Source: Alitabrizicola rongguiensis
Lineage (GTDB): Bacteria; Pseudomonadota; Alphaproteobacteria; Rhodobacterales; Rhodobacteraceae
DNA length: 64,000 nucleotides
Assembly: GCF_021491355.1 (NCBI RefSeq)
Contig: NZ_JAKENF010000002.1
Location: 930,001-994,000 of the forward strand
Reading direction: 5' to 3'
A program made the translations under genes and the position numbers. Position 1 is the first letter of the stretch. Every line of letters starts with the position of its first letter. The notes under the pieces are model-generated. The model did not search any database, was not told the origin of the DNA, and worked only from the letters and a program-made list of their open reading frames with translations. Shown here in pieces: positions 19,201 to 27,887 of this stretch.

Positions 19201-19583
19201 CGCGCCTGCGGCTGGCGGGTCTGGTGCTGATCCGCCAGCGACCGGGCAGCGCCAAGGGGGTCTGCTTCATCACGCTCGAGGATGAGACCGGCGTGGCCAA
19301 CCTTGTCGTCTGGCCCAAGGTGATGGCGGCCTTCCGCAAAACGATCATGACGGCGCGGCTGATGGATGTAACGGGGCGCATCCAGCGCGATCCGGTGTCA
19401 AGCGTGGTGCATGTGGTGGTCGAGGCGCTGGAGGATCGCAGCGATGCCCTTCTGCGGCTGGCGGATCGGGAAATGGCCGTGCCGCTGTCGCGCGCCGACG
19501 AGGTGACCCGACCGATCCCCGCGCCGCGCCATCACCATCCGCGCAATGCCCGGATCATTCCACGCTCGCGCGATTTCCACTGA
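16299..19583 (+). CDS. dnaE2: DnaE2, error-prone DNA polymerase III alpha subunit
   Basis: 1094-residue C-family polymerase, normal length for DnaE2. The PHP domain is at the N-terminus ([38 protein letters not shown]). The polymerase core has [16 protein letters not shown], the active-site aspartates in [18 protein letters not shown], and a further conserved block [17 protein letters not shown]. Next come the tandem HhH region and a C-terminal OB fold ([35 protein letters not shown]). It synthesises across lesions with ImuA and ImuB under LexA control, raising mutation rate after damage. It ends six bases before the convergent arsR-type gene. Confidence 0.97.
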   Translation: [1094 protein letters not shown]

Positions 19584-19589
19584 CGGCGG

Positions 19590-19916
19590 TCAGTGCGGGC
19601 AGAAGGCGTTGCGCAGCGCCGTCACCACCTCTTTGATCTCGGCGCGGTCGAGGCGGTACATCACATGCCGCCCGTCGCGCCGGGCCCGGACGAGACCCTC
19701 GGCCCGCAGCCGCCGCAAGTGCTGCGATACCTGCGCCTGTGGCAGACCCAGCAGGTCTTCGAGTTCGCCCACGCTCTGCTCGCGATCGATCAGCGAACAC
19801 AGGATTTCCAGCCGCGCCTCGTGCGACAGCGCCTTCATCAGGCGCGTCGCATCTTGCGCCGCCCCCGATCTGGCCGAACCCGGCCCAAAAGCGCTGTCAG
19901 AGGGCGCCCCCATCAT
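19590..19916 (-). CDS. sqrR: ArsR-family persulfide-sensing repressor, SqrR/BigR type
   Basis: 108-residue winged-helix repressor. The HTH is in LEDLLGLPQAQVSQHLRRLRAEGLV, followed by the beta wing RRDGRHVMYRL. It has just two cysteines, Cys40 (EILCSLI) and Cys106 (AFCPH). They match Cys41 and Cys107 of R. capsulatus SqrR, which form a polysulfide bridge and release DNA; no metal-site ELCVCDL motif is present. The ATG overlaps the stop of the RND gene. It is the last gene of a sulfide-oxidation operon whose upstream region contains ATTC-N8-GAAT, the SqrR motif as I remember it, which suggests autoregulation. Confidence 0.85.
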   Translation of the reverse strand: MMGAPSDSAFGPGSARSGAAQDATRLMKALSHEARLEILCSLIDREQSVGELEDLLGLPQAQVSQHLRRLRAEGLVRARRDGRHVMYRLDRAEIKEVVTALRNAFCPH

Positions 19917-22900
19917 GCGGCCTTCCGTTTTCCGCTGCGTAGCAGGACGTAGATCGCCGGGATGACCAGCACCGTCAGCAGCGTGGACGAGGCCAGCCCG
20001 AACAGGAGAGAGATCGCCAGACCCTGGAAGATCGGGTCGGTCAGGATCGTCACCGCCCCGATCATCGCAGCCAGCGCCGTCAGCAGGATCGGCTTGAAGC
20101 GGATCGACCCGGCTTCCAGCAGGATGTCCTTCAACTCGCGACCCTCTTTCGGCGCGTGGCGGATGAAATCCACGAGCAGGATCGAGTTCCTCACGATGAT
20201 CCCGGCCAGCGCGATGAAGCCGATCATCGAGGTGGCAGAAAACGGCGCCTTGAACAGCCAATGACCGAGCAGGATGCCGATCAGGGTCAGCGGCACCGGG
20301 GTCAGGATCACCAGCGGCAGCTTGAACGAGCCGAACTGCATGACGACGAGGATGTAGATACCGACAAGCGCCACGCCGAAGGCCGCGCCCATGTCGCGGA
20401 AGGTGACCCAGGTCACGTCCCACTCGCCGTCCCACAGAAGGACCGGCTGACCGGTATCCTCGGGCTGGCCATGCTGGCGGATCGCAGGTTTCGGCACGTC
20501 GCCCCAATCGCCATCGGCAATGGCCGCGGCGACGGCCATCTGGCCGTAAAGCGGCGCCTCGAAGGCTCCGGCAAGCTCTGCCGTCACCATCTCGGCCGGG
20601 GTGCCGTTGTGGCGGAAGATCGGGAACGACGCCCGCTCGCGCGTCACATCGACCACATCGCCAAGTTCAACGATGTTGCGGTCGCCGGGGATCAGGTTGG
20701 CCGGAACCGGCGTCGCCAGCATGCGCTCGTCCACCACCTGGTCGGCCTTCGCCGGAGCCAGCACGATCGGGATCGGCCGGCGCCCCTCGGAACGGTGCGA
20801 ATAGCCCACCGTCTCGCCGCCGTAGAGCAGGCCGATCGTCTCGAAGACATCGCCCGGCTCGACCTTGAAGTTGTCGAGTTCCGCATCGTTCAGGGTAAGC
20901 CGCAGGCGATCCGCCGGGACACCATAGCTGTCGTCGATGTCGACGATGTAGGGCACGGTCTGGAAGGTCTCGCGCACCTTGGCGGCGACGGCGCGGCGGG
21001 TCTCGGGATCGGGGCCGTAGATCTCGGCCAGAAGCGTCGCCATCACCGGCGGACCGGGTGGGGGTTCAACTACCTTCACCGTCGTGCCAGCGGGCAGATC
21101 GAGTGCCTTGATCCGCTCGCGCAGGTCCAGTGCGATTTCGTGGCTTTCGCGGTCACGGTCGCCCTTGGGCGATAGGTTGACCTGCAAGTCACCCATCTGT
21201 GGCTCGGCGCGAAGGTAGCTGTGGCGGACGAGGCCGTTGAAGTTGAAGGGCGCCGCGGTTCCGGCATGGGACTGGATCGAGATGATCTCGGACACCGGCG
21301 AAAGCGCGGCGGCGATCGTCTGCAGCATGCGGTCGGTCTCCTCGACAGAGCTGCCTTTCGGCAGGTCAAGCTGGACCGACAGCTCCGACTTGTTGTCGAA
21401 AGGCAGGAGTTTGACCGTCACCGCCTTGGTGGTGAAGAACAGCATCGAGGTGCCGGTCGCGACAAGAACAAGAAGCAGGAACAAACCTGCCCGACCGCGC
21501 GACACCAGAATCGGCGCCGCGACCCGCCGGTAGATCCGGCCAAGCGTCCCACCATCGGATGCCTCGTGTGCCGCCCCATGGTCGCCATGCGGCTTGCCGA
21601 ACTTCAGCATCAACCAGGGCGTGATGATCACCGCGACGAAGAACGAAAACACCATCGCCGCCGAAGCATTTGCTGGGATCGGGCTCATGTAGGGGCCCAT
21701 CATTCCCGAGACGAAGAGCATCGGCAGAAGCGCGGCCACAACCGTCAGCGTGGCGACGATCGTCGGGTTGCCGACCTCGCCTACCGCATCGATCGCCGCC
21801 TCGCGCCGCGACCGGCCATCATTCATACCCCAGTGGCGGGCGATGTTCTCGATCACCACGATGGCATCGTCGACGAGGATCCCGATCGAGAAGATCAGCG
21901 CGAACAGGCTGACGCGGTTCAGCGTGTAGCCCATGACCTTCGCCGCGAAGAGCGTGAGCAAGATCGTGACCGGGATCACGATCAGCACCACCGCCGCCTC
22001 GCGCCAGCCGATGGCGACCCAGACCAGCGCGACGATGGACAGCGTGGCGAGGCCCAGGTGGAACAGAAGCTCGTTCGCCTTCTCGTTCGCCGTCTCGCCG
22101 TAGTCGCGGGTGATCGAGACGGTGATATCTTCGGGGATCACCTTGCCTTCCAGCTTTTCGATCGCGGTGCGGATTTCCTCGCCAATGGCAACTGCGTTGG
22201 CGCCCGGGCGCTTGGCGATAGCAAGCGACACGGCCGGTGCACGGTCGAATCCGGCGTCTGACCGCGTCAGGTTGAAGACACGCGCATCAGTCGTATCGGT
22301 TTCCAGCGTGACATCGGCCACGTCGCGCACATAGACGGGGCGGCCGTCGCGGGTGGTGACCAGCAGGTTGCCGATCTCGGACAGGTCGGCCAGCGTCTTG
22401 CCGGCGGAGAGGCCGATCTGCTGACCATCCTCGCGCACCATGCCGACCGAGAAGGCGCTGTTCGCCCCCTGCACCTTGCCGGCAAGCGATTGCAGGGTCA
22501 GGCTGGCAGCGGCAAGCTTCTCGGGGTCGGGGCGGATGCGGATTTCCTCGGGGGTCTCACCGACGATATAGGTGAGGCCGATCTCCGGCAGGGCCGCGAC
22601 TGCCACCTGCACCTCGCGGGCGACACGCGTCAGGTCGGCCGGGGTCCAGCGGTCGGCGACCTCGGGTTCAGGCGCCAGGGTGACGACCATGATCGCCACG
22701 TCATCGATGCCGCGGCCGACAATTAGCGGCTCCGGGATACCCTTCGGAATCCGGTCCAAATTGGCACGGACCTTCTCATGCACGCGCAGGATCGCAGCAT
22801 CCGACGAGGTGCCCACCTCGAACCGGGCCGTGACCATCACCGCGTCATCGCGGGTCTGGGAATACACATGCTCGACACCGGGGATCGACTTGACGATCGT

Positions 22901-23143
22901 CTCGAGCGGCTCGGTCACCAGCTTGACGGCATCCTCGGCGCGCAGGCCGTTGGCCTCGACATGGATGTCGACCATCGGGACCGAGATCTGTGGCTCTTCC
23001 TCTCGCGGCAAGGTGATGAGCGCGACTACGCCCAGAACGATGGCAGCGAAAAGCAGCAAGGGTGTCAGCGGAGAGGTAATGAAGGCGCGCGTCAGCGATC
23101 CGGCGATACCGGCCCGGACCTTGTCGGGGGAATTGGCGGTCAT
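19913..23143 (-). CDS. RND efflux pump, inner-membrane transporter subunit
   Basis: 1076-residue proton-driven RND transporter of the AcrB/MMPL-like hydrophobe or heavy-metal efflux class. The N-terminal helix is followed by LPREEEPQISVPMVDI, typical of the HAE group, and large periplasmic loops lie after helices 1 and 7. Helix 4 has SIGILVDDAIVVIENI with paired Asp residues for proton relay. The last helices include AGIIVRNSILLVDFI. It overlaps the membrane-fusion gene (ATGA) and the sqrR gene (ATGA). Being inside a sulfide operon, it may remove polysulfide or a thiol adduct; that function is not established. Confidence 0.92.
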   Translation of the reverse strand: MTANSPDKVRAGIAGSLTRAFITSPLTPLLLFAAIVLGVVALITLPREEEPQISVPMVDIHVEANGLRAEDAVKLVTEPLETIVKSIPGVEHVYSQTRDDAVMVTARFEVGTSSDAAILRVHEKVRANLDRIPKGIPEPLIVGRGIDDVAIMVVTLAPEPEVADRWTPADLTRVAREVQVAVAALPEIGLTYIVGETPEEIRIRPDPEKLAAASLTLQSLAGKVQGANSAFSVGMVREDGQQIGLSAGKTLADLSEIGNLLVTTRDGRPVYVRDVADVTLETDTTDARVFNLTRSDAGFDRAPAVSLAIAKRPGANAVAIGEEIRTAIEKLEGKVIPEDITVSITRDYGETANEKANELLFHLGLATLSIVALVWVAIGWREAAVVLIVIPVTILLTLFAAKVMGYTLNRVSLFALIFSIGILVDDAIVVIENIARHWGMNDGRSRREAAIDAVGEVGNPTIVATLTVVAALLPMLFVSGMMGPYMSPIPANASAAMVFSFFVAVIITPWLMLKFGKPHGDHGAAHEASDGGTLGRIYRRVAAPILVSRGRAGLFLLLVLVATGTSMLFFTTKAVTVKLLPFDNKSELSVQLDLPKGSSVEETDRMLQTIAAALSPVSEIISIQSHAGTAAPFNFNGLVRHSYLRAEPQMGDLQVNLSPKGDRDRESHEIALDLRERIKALDLPAGTTVKVVEPPPGPPVMATLLAEIYGPDPETRRAVAAKVRETFQTVPYIVDIDDSYGVPADRLRLTLNDAELDNFKVEPGDVFETIGLLYGGETVGYSHRSEGRRPIPIVLAPAKADQVVDERMLATPVPANLIPGDRNIVELGDVVDVTRERASFPIFRHNGTPAEMVTAELAGAFEAPLYGQMAVAAAIADGDWGDVPKPAIRQHGQPEDTGQPVLLWDGEWDVTWVTFRDMGAAFGVALVGIYILVVMQFGSFKLPLVILTPVPLTLIGILLGHWLFKAPFSATSMIGFIALAGIIVRNSILLVDFIRHAPKEGRELKDILLEAGSIRFKPILLTALAAMIGAVTILTDPIFQGLAISLLFGLASSTLLTVLVIPAIYVLLRSGKRKAA

Positions 23144-24120
23144 GGCAGGATCACCGTGTCACCGGCACGCAGCCCCGACAGGATTTCGCGCATCTGTCCG
23201 TCATCCGTCTCAACCATCGGACCGGGGACGACGGTGACAGACCGCTCCCCTTCCGGGACCTTGATCGAAACCAGATCAAGACCGGCGCTGCGCTGGATCG
23301 CCTCTTTTGGAACCACGATCGCCGGACGTGTGCCAACCGGGACGCGCACGAGAACGCGCTTGCCGATGAAGGCGTCGGACAGTCCTTCCACGGCCACATC
23401 GACGGTCACCCGGCCGTTTTCGATCAGCGGGTAAATCTTCTCGATCTTGCCCTGCGTCTCGCCTTCGCCCTCGGCGATGGCGACAGCTGCCCCCTCTACC
23501 AGGCCAAGGGCGTGGCGCTCCGGCACGTCGAGCCGCAGGAAAACGCTGCCTCCGGCAATGGTTGCCACCGGCTCGCCTGGCATTACCACCTCACCCAGAC
23601 GGATCGGCACGGACAGGACCCGCCCTGTCGTTGGCGCGATCAGCGCCCCTTCGTCCATCTGCTGCTGGATGACCTGTTGCGTAGACTGCAGTTCGCTCAC
23701 CGCGTTCCTTGCCACTTCGACGGCTGTGCGGGCCTGATCGACGCGCTGCGAGGTCGTAGCCCCCCGCGACAGGAGTTCCTCATTCCGCGTCAGTTCCGTC
23801 TGGGCATTGTTCAATTGCGACTGTGCGGCACGGATGCGCGCACTGGCTGCCTCGAGCTGCAGTTCCAGCTTCTCGTCGGTGATCTTGCCAATCGCCTGCC
23901 CCTCGGTCACCAAGCTTCCTTCGCTCACGTCAAGCTGCACCAGCGTGCCGCCAATACGTGACCGCGACGGCACCACGAAGCGACTTTCGATCTTGCCGAA
24001 CAGCGCCTTGGTTTCGACAACGTCGACCGGTTTCAGCATGAGGTCGGCCGCAATCGAAGCCAGAGGGGTGACCGTGAGGACCGCTAGCGCAAGTGCGGCG
24101 GCGCGAAGGCGCATCGGCAT
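23140..24120 (-). CDS. RND efflux membrane-fusion (periplasmic adaptor) protein
   Basis: 326-residue adaptor linking the RND pump to an outer-membrane channel. A signal peptide (AAALALAVLTVTPLASIAA) leads the protein. Then comes a biotinyl-lipoyl-like half (GGTLVQLDVSEGSLVTEGQAIGKI), a coiled-coil hairpin of about 80 residues (ARIRAAQSQLNNAQTELTRNEELLSRG, then VARNAVSELQSTQQVIQQQ), and the second lipoyl half (LIAPTTGRVLSVPIRLGEVV). Beta-barrel and membrane-proximal domains finish the protein. No outer-membrane channel gene is in the operon, so a shared TolC is presumed. Confidence 0.9.
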   Translation of the reverse strand: MPMRLRAAALALAVLTVTPLASIAADLMLKPVDVVETKALFGKIESRFVVPSRSRIGGTLVQLDVSEGSLVTEGQAIGKITDEKLELQLEAASARIRAAQSQLNNAQTELTRNEELLSRGATTSQRVDQARTAVEVARNAVSELQSTQQVIQQQMDEGALIAPTTGRVLSVPIRLGEVVMPGEPVATIAGGSVFLRLDVPERHALGLVEGAAVAIAEGEGETQGKIEKIYPLIENGRVTVDVAVEGLSDAFIGKRVLVRVPVGTRPAIVVPKEAIQRSAGLDLVSIKVPEGERSVTVVPGPMVETDDGQMREILSGLRAGDTVILP

Positions 24121-24184
24121 GATGAGGTAATCCTTGCTGGCCGGCCCACGGCAAGACAGCGGGCCGGAATGTCATTTCCCGCGA

Positions 24185-24385
24185 TCAGAAGGTCGAACCG
24201 CTCGGCAGTCCCATGCGACGAAAGACCATGGCCGCCGGGCAGAAGCCAGTGAAGGCGGACTGAAGAAGGTTCAAGCCGACGAAGGCCGTCAGAAGCATAA
24301 ACCAGGGCGAGACTTCCCAGGTGAGGAAAAGCGAGAGGAGGACCATGAATCCTGCAAAAGCCTGAACTGCTTTAGAGACGTTCAT
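24185..24385 (-). CDS. DUF2892 small membrane protein
   Basis: 66-residue protein with two hydrophobic helices around a short turn (VQAFAGFMVLLSLFLTW and PWFMLLTAFVGLNLLQSAFTGFCPAAMVFRRMG). The FTGFCP motif is the hallmark of DUF2892, also found as the membrane domain of the rhodanese YgaP. Such proteins recur in sulfide and persulfide operons and the cysteine may carry sulfane sulfur. AAAGGAAAG precedes the ATG. It lies 16 bases after sqr. Confidence 0.88.
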   Translation of the reverse strand: MNVSKAVQAFAGFMVLLSLFLTWEVSPWFMLLTAFVGLNLLQSAFTGFCPAAMVFRRMGLPSGSTF

Positions 24386-24401
24386 TTTTCTTTCCTTTCA
24401 A

Positions 24402-25685
24402 TCATTCGATGTGAGTCTGTTTCAACTTGTCGATGCCAAGCGCCTGAAGCGCGAGGCGCTCGTAGAAGGGCTCGGACTTGCCGATGCGGATCTTGCGCAG
24501 GAAGTACTTCTCGAAGCCGATCTTGGCGTAGTGCACCCATTTGCCCTCGGCCGACCAGTTGACGTTGCGCGGCGGAATCTGTGGCTGGGCCACAAAGGCC
24601 ACGCCCGAGTCGCCAAAGTCGGCAAGACAGACGGCATTCCAGCTTCCGACCTCGTTCGGCTCCTGCCCCTTGAGCAGCGACGCGATGTTGTGGGCGGTCG
24701 CAGTCACCATGCTTTCGATCATGAAGCCGGTCTTCGGCACACCCACAGGCACTGGCGTCGGCCCCATCGGTGGGATCGCAACGCCCACGCCCACGGCAAA
24801 GACATTCCGGAACGTCGGGTTGCGCTGATACTTGTCCACCAGGATGAAACCGCGGGGATTGGTCAGACCCTCGATCCCGCGCACCGCCGCGACACCGCGG
24901 AAGGCCGGCAACATCATCGAGAAGGCGAAGGGCAGATCGTGCAGCTTTTTGGTGCTGCCGTCCTCATTTACTTCTTCAACATGGACAGTGCCGGGCTCAA
25001 ACGATTTCACCTTGGCATTGGTGATCCACTTGATGTGATGGGCGCGCATCTGGCTTTCGAGCAAGCCCTTGGTGTCGCCGACCCCGTCAAGACCGAGATG
25101 GCCGATATAGGGTTCCGAGGTGACGAAGGTCATCGGAACCTGATCGCGCACCTTGGCGCGACGCAGCGCGGTTTCGAGGATGAACAGGAACTCGTAGGCC
25201 GGGCCGAAACAACTCGCGCCCTGAACGGCGCCGATGACGACCGGGCCGGGCTTCTTCACCAATGCATGGAACGCCTGTTCGGCCTTCAGGGCATGGTCGA
25301 TATGACAGACCGACTGGGTGTTTGCTTCGGGGCCGAAGCCCTCGATCTCGTCAAACGCAAGGTCGGGACCAGTCGCGATGACGAGGTAGTCGTAGCTGAC
25401 CGATTGCCCGTCGGTAAGCTCGACACGGTTTTCGGCGGGGTGCACGCGCGCAGCGCCCTGCGACTTCAGCGTGATGTCGCGACGCGCCATGACCTCGGTC
25501 AGGTCGACCTCGATCTCGTCCTTCTTGCGCCAGCCGACGGCGACCCAGGGATTGGACGGTACGAAGCTGTAGGTCGATCCCTTGTTGATTACGGTCAGCT
25601 TGTCGTCCCGACCAAGTTGGTCCTTCATCTCGTAGGCCATGATGACCCCGCCAAGTCCCGCGCCCAGTACCACGACATGCGCCAT
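24402..25685 (-). CDS. sqr: Sulfide:quinone oxidoreductase
   Basis: 427-residue FAD enzyme that oxidises sulfide to polysulfide and passes electrons to the quinone pool at the membrane. ATG 25685 has GGGAGG at a proper distance; the open frame extends 21 codons upstream without a ribosome site. The FAD fold begins VVVLGAGLGGVIMAYEM. The three redox cysteines stand at 127 (SVCHIDHA), 159 (GASCFGPAYEF) and 353 (AVCLADFGDSG), close to 128/160/356 of the Acidithiobacillus enzyme. The C-terminus is amphipathic for membrane attachment. It is the first gene of the operon ending in the sqrR-type repressor. Confidence 0.93.
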   Translation of the reverse strand: MAHVVVLGAGLGGVIMAYEMKDQLGRDDKLTVINKGSTYSFVPSNPWVAVGWRKKDEIEVDLTEVMARRDITLKSQGAARVHPAENRVELTDGQSVSYDYLVIATGPDLAFDEIEGFGPEANTQSVCHIDHALKAEQAFHALVKKPGPVVIGAVQGASCFGPAYEFLFILETALRRAKVRDQVPMTFVTSEPYIGHLGLDGVGDTKGLLESQMRAHHIKWITNAKVKSFEPGTVHVEEVNEDGSTKKLHDLPFAFSMMLPAFRGVAAVRGIEGLTNPRGFILVDKYQRNPTFRNVFAVGVGVAIPPMGPTPVPVGVPKTGFMIESMVTATAHNIASLLKGQEPNEVGSWNAVCLADFGDSGVAFVAQPQIPPRNVNWSAEGKWVHYAKIGFEKYFLRKIRIGKSEPFYERLALQALGIDKLKQTHIE

Positions 25686-25742
25686 TTCCGTATCCTCCCT
25701 CCAGAAGCCCGAAGACGCCGCAGTCCTGCTGCGCCCCAAATT

Positions 25743-25758
25743 ATTCAAATCGGAGAAT
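25743..25758. promoter_or_regulatory. Candidate SqrR operator upstream of sqr (ATTC-N8-GAAT)
   Basis: ATTC-AAATCGGA-GAAT stands 58-73 bases upstream of the sqr start. It matches the SqrR motif ATTC-N8-GAAT as I recall it from R. capsulatus. A second, imperfect copy follows at 25768-25783 (ATTC-GAAAAATG-CAAT). The stretch 25738-25800 is strikingly AT-rich compared with its surroundings, as expected for a promoter. Confidence 0.65.
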
Positions 25759-25783
25759 ATGTATTACATTCGAAAAATGCAAT

Positions 25784-26145
25784 ATGAAATTTCCGGAATG
25801 TTTATGCCGACGCAGATTCCCGGTGATGGGTGCCTGCTTGTTGTCGGGCAAATCCCGACGACGAACTCCTCTTGCGCGAGTCCGTTGCGATAGCTCGGGA
25901 CGAACGGATGATGGGGACCGGAGAAGCCGTGTGATCTGCGGGCTAGCCAAGTCCTGCCCCAGCAGGGCCGGAACGACCCGGAAGCATGGTCAAAAGGCAT
26001 GACTCCTTCCCGACCTACGAGACTCGCTCAGTCCACAGCAAGTCTTCGCCTTGTCGTCTTTGCCCGGACGTTGCAGTCGAGGCAAACAGTTGGCGATCGC
26101 GCCCTTGCGGTTCCGCAGAGTTCTTTCAGCCCGGATCTGCGCGGA
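25784..26145. other. Intergenic stretch without a supported gene
   Basis: Beyond the sqr promoter region I see no gene here. Frames on both strands are short, without family-like sequence. A short hairpin GTCGGG-caaat-CCCGAC (25843-25859) has no T-run on either side. The stretch may hold the untranslated end of the fbp message. Confidence 0.5.
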
Positions 26146-27840
26146 TCAGGGCGTTCCGACCGGCTTCCGCCTGCCAATCCGCGCAAGCAGGATTACCGGT
26201 GCAATTCCGGCCAGAACGATTGCAAGCGCTGCCATTGCCCCATCTTCATGGGTCCCGCGCGCCGCCTCTCCGTAGAGCCGTGTCGCAAGCGTTTCGAAGT
26301 TGAGCGGACGAAGAAGCAGCGTGGCTGGCAGTTCCTTCATCGCATCGACAAAGACGAGAAGGGCCGCGGCTGCAAAGGGTGCGCCGCTCAGCGGTAGATG
26401 CAGCTTCATGAAGCTCGACCCGACGCCATGGCCGAGACTGCGAGCGGCATGATCAAGCGAACGGGGAATCCGGGCAAAGCCTGCTTCGACCGATCCGACG
26501 CCGATCGCCAGGAACCGCACCATATAGGCATAGGCAAGCGCCACTCCCGAACCGATCAGGACCAGGCCGACAGGAACGCCGAAAGCCATACGGGAACCCG
26601 AGTCGAGAATACGATCCAGTCCCGCCACGGGAATCAGAACGCCAATGGCGATGACCGTACCGGGCATGGCGTAGCCAAGAGCCGCAACCCGTCCGGTCAC
26701 GCCCGTTGCCGGACCAGGAAACACCCGCCCGGCATAGGCAATGACTGCACCGCAGATCAGGACAAGGATCGTCGCAGATCCAGCCATCATCACGGTGTTG
26801 CGGATTTCGACGACAAGTTGGGCCGGTATTCCGGCCGCTTGCCAGCGCTGCAAGGCCTCCGAGAAAAGGTAGGCCGCCGGAGCACCAAAGCCGATGACGA
26901 CAGGGACAAGGCCGATCACCAGCGCCGCAAATGCCCATCCCCTTGAAAGCCGCACGGGCACGAAGCTGCTGGCGCGCTGCGCGTTGCCAGCGAACCTCTG
27001 GCCTCGGCGCGCCCAACGCTCGATGGCCACGAGAAGCACGACCAGAAGAAGCATCGCAAGCGCGATCTGGGCGGCCCCGGACAGGTCCGATCTGGTAACC
27101 CAGGTCGTGTAGACCGAGACGGTCAGCGTGCGCACCCCGAGGAACTCTGACGCCCCGATGTCGTTCAGCGCCTCCATTAGGGCGAGCGAAACGCCGGCCG
27201 CAATGCCGGGGCGGGCAAGCGGCAAGGCAAGCCGGAGAAAGACGGACCGATGCGAACAGCCCAGCATCCGTCCTGCCTCGATCAGGTTCGCTGCCTGCAT
27301 GAGGAACATCGCCCGCACGGGAAGATAGACATAGGGATAAAGCACGAAACCGAGCAGCAGGACCGCGCCGGTCATCGATCTGATATCTGGCAGACGGAAA
27401 TCCCGCGGGCCATCGAAGCCAAGCACCGACCGAAGCACCTCCTGTACCGGGCCGAGCGGGTGGAGAAGGTCAAGGTAGCTGTAGGCGATGATGTAGGTTG
27501 GCATGGCCAGTGGCAGCAGAAGCGCCCATTCCAGAAACCGGCGTCCCGGGAATTCATAGGCCGCCACAAGCCAGGCCATCGTGGTACCAAGAACGGTCAC
27601 CATTGCCCCGACACCCGCAAGCAGAATGACCGTCTGCCCGAATGCCGGCAAAAGCACATAAGTCGCCAGATGACCCCAGAGCCCTTCCGATCCGTGCGAG
27701 GCCTCCCAGACCAGGGCGACAATCGGCGCGAGCACCAGAGCAGAGATTGCAAGCGCAGCCCAAAGCAAGCCGGGTCCGGCCGCCAGAGGAGCGAACCTCC
27801 GGGCGCCGGGGACGGCACTGCTCAATTCAACGATTGCCAT
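26146..27840 (-). CDS. fbpB: Ferric-iron ABC transporter permease FbpB
   Basis: 564-residue fused permease with about twelve membrane helices and two copies of the binding-protein-dependent transport domain, as in FbpB/SfuB. The two ATPase-docking loops are visible as LIEAGRMLGCSHRSVFLRLALPLARPGI (first half) and LDHAARSLGHGVGSSFMKLHLPLS (second half). An N-terminal helix LLWAALAISALVLAPIVALVW starts the core. It is the last gene of the fbpC-fbpA-fbpB unit, 47 bases after fbpA. It moves ferric iron from the periplasmic binding protein into the cytoplasm. Confidence 0.92.
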   Translation of the reverse strand: MAIVELSSAVPGARRFAPLAAGPGLLWAALAISALVLAPIVALVWEASHGSEGLWGHLATYVLLPAFGQTVILLAGVGAMVTVLGTTMAWLVAAYEFPGRRFLEWALLLPLAMPTYIIAYSYLDLLHPLGPVQEVLRSVLGFDGPRDFRLPDIRSMTGAVLLLGFVLYPYVYLPVRAMFLMQAANLIEAGRMLGCSHRSVFLRLALPLARPGIAAGVSLALMEALNDIGASEFLGVRTLTVSVYTTWVTRSDLSGAAQIALAMLLLVVLLVAIERWARRGQRFAGNAQRASSFVPVRLSRGWAFAALVIGLVPVVIGFGAPAAYLFSEALQRWQAAGIPAQLVVEIRNTVMMAGSATILVLICGAVIAYAGRVFPGPATGVTGRVAALGYAMPGTVIAIGVLIPVAGLDRILDSGSRMAFGVPVGLVLIGSGVALAYAYMVRFLAIGVGSVEAGFARIPRSLDHAARSLGHGVGSSFMKLHLPLSGAPFAAAALLVFVDAMKELPATLLLRPLNFETLATRLYGEAARGTHEDGAMAALAIVLAGIAPVILLARIGRRKPVGTP

Positions 27841-27887
27841 TCGCGGTGCTGCACAGAGGGCGTCGGGCGCCCCCTGCCTTTCCTACT

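Noticed and set aside
19590-20507. A single 305-codon frame covering the ArsR gene and part of the RND gene
   Set aside because: The N-terminal 200 codons are an out-of-frame reading of the RND gene; only the last 108 codons, from the ATG overlapping the RND stop, form the ArsR protein.
25843-25859. Hairpin GTCGGG-caaat-CCCGAC as a terminator
   Set aside because: Short stem and no T-run on either strand.
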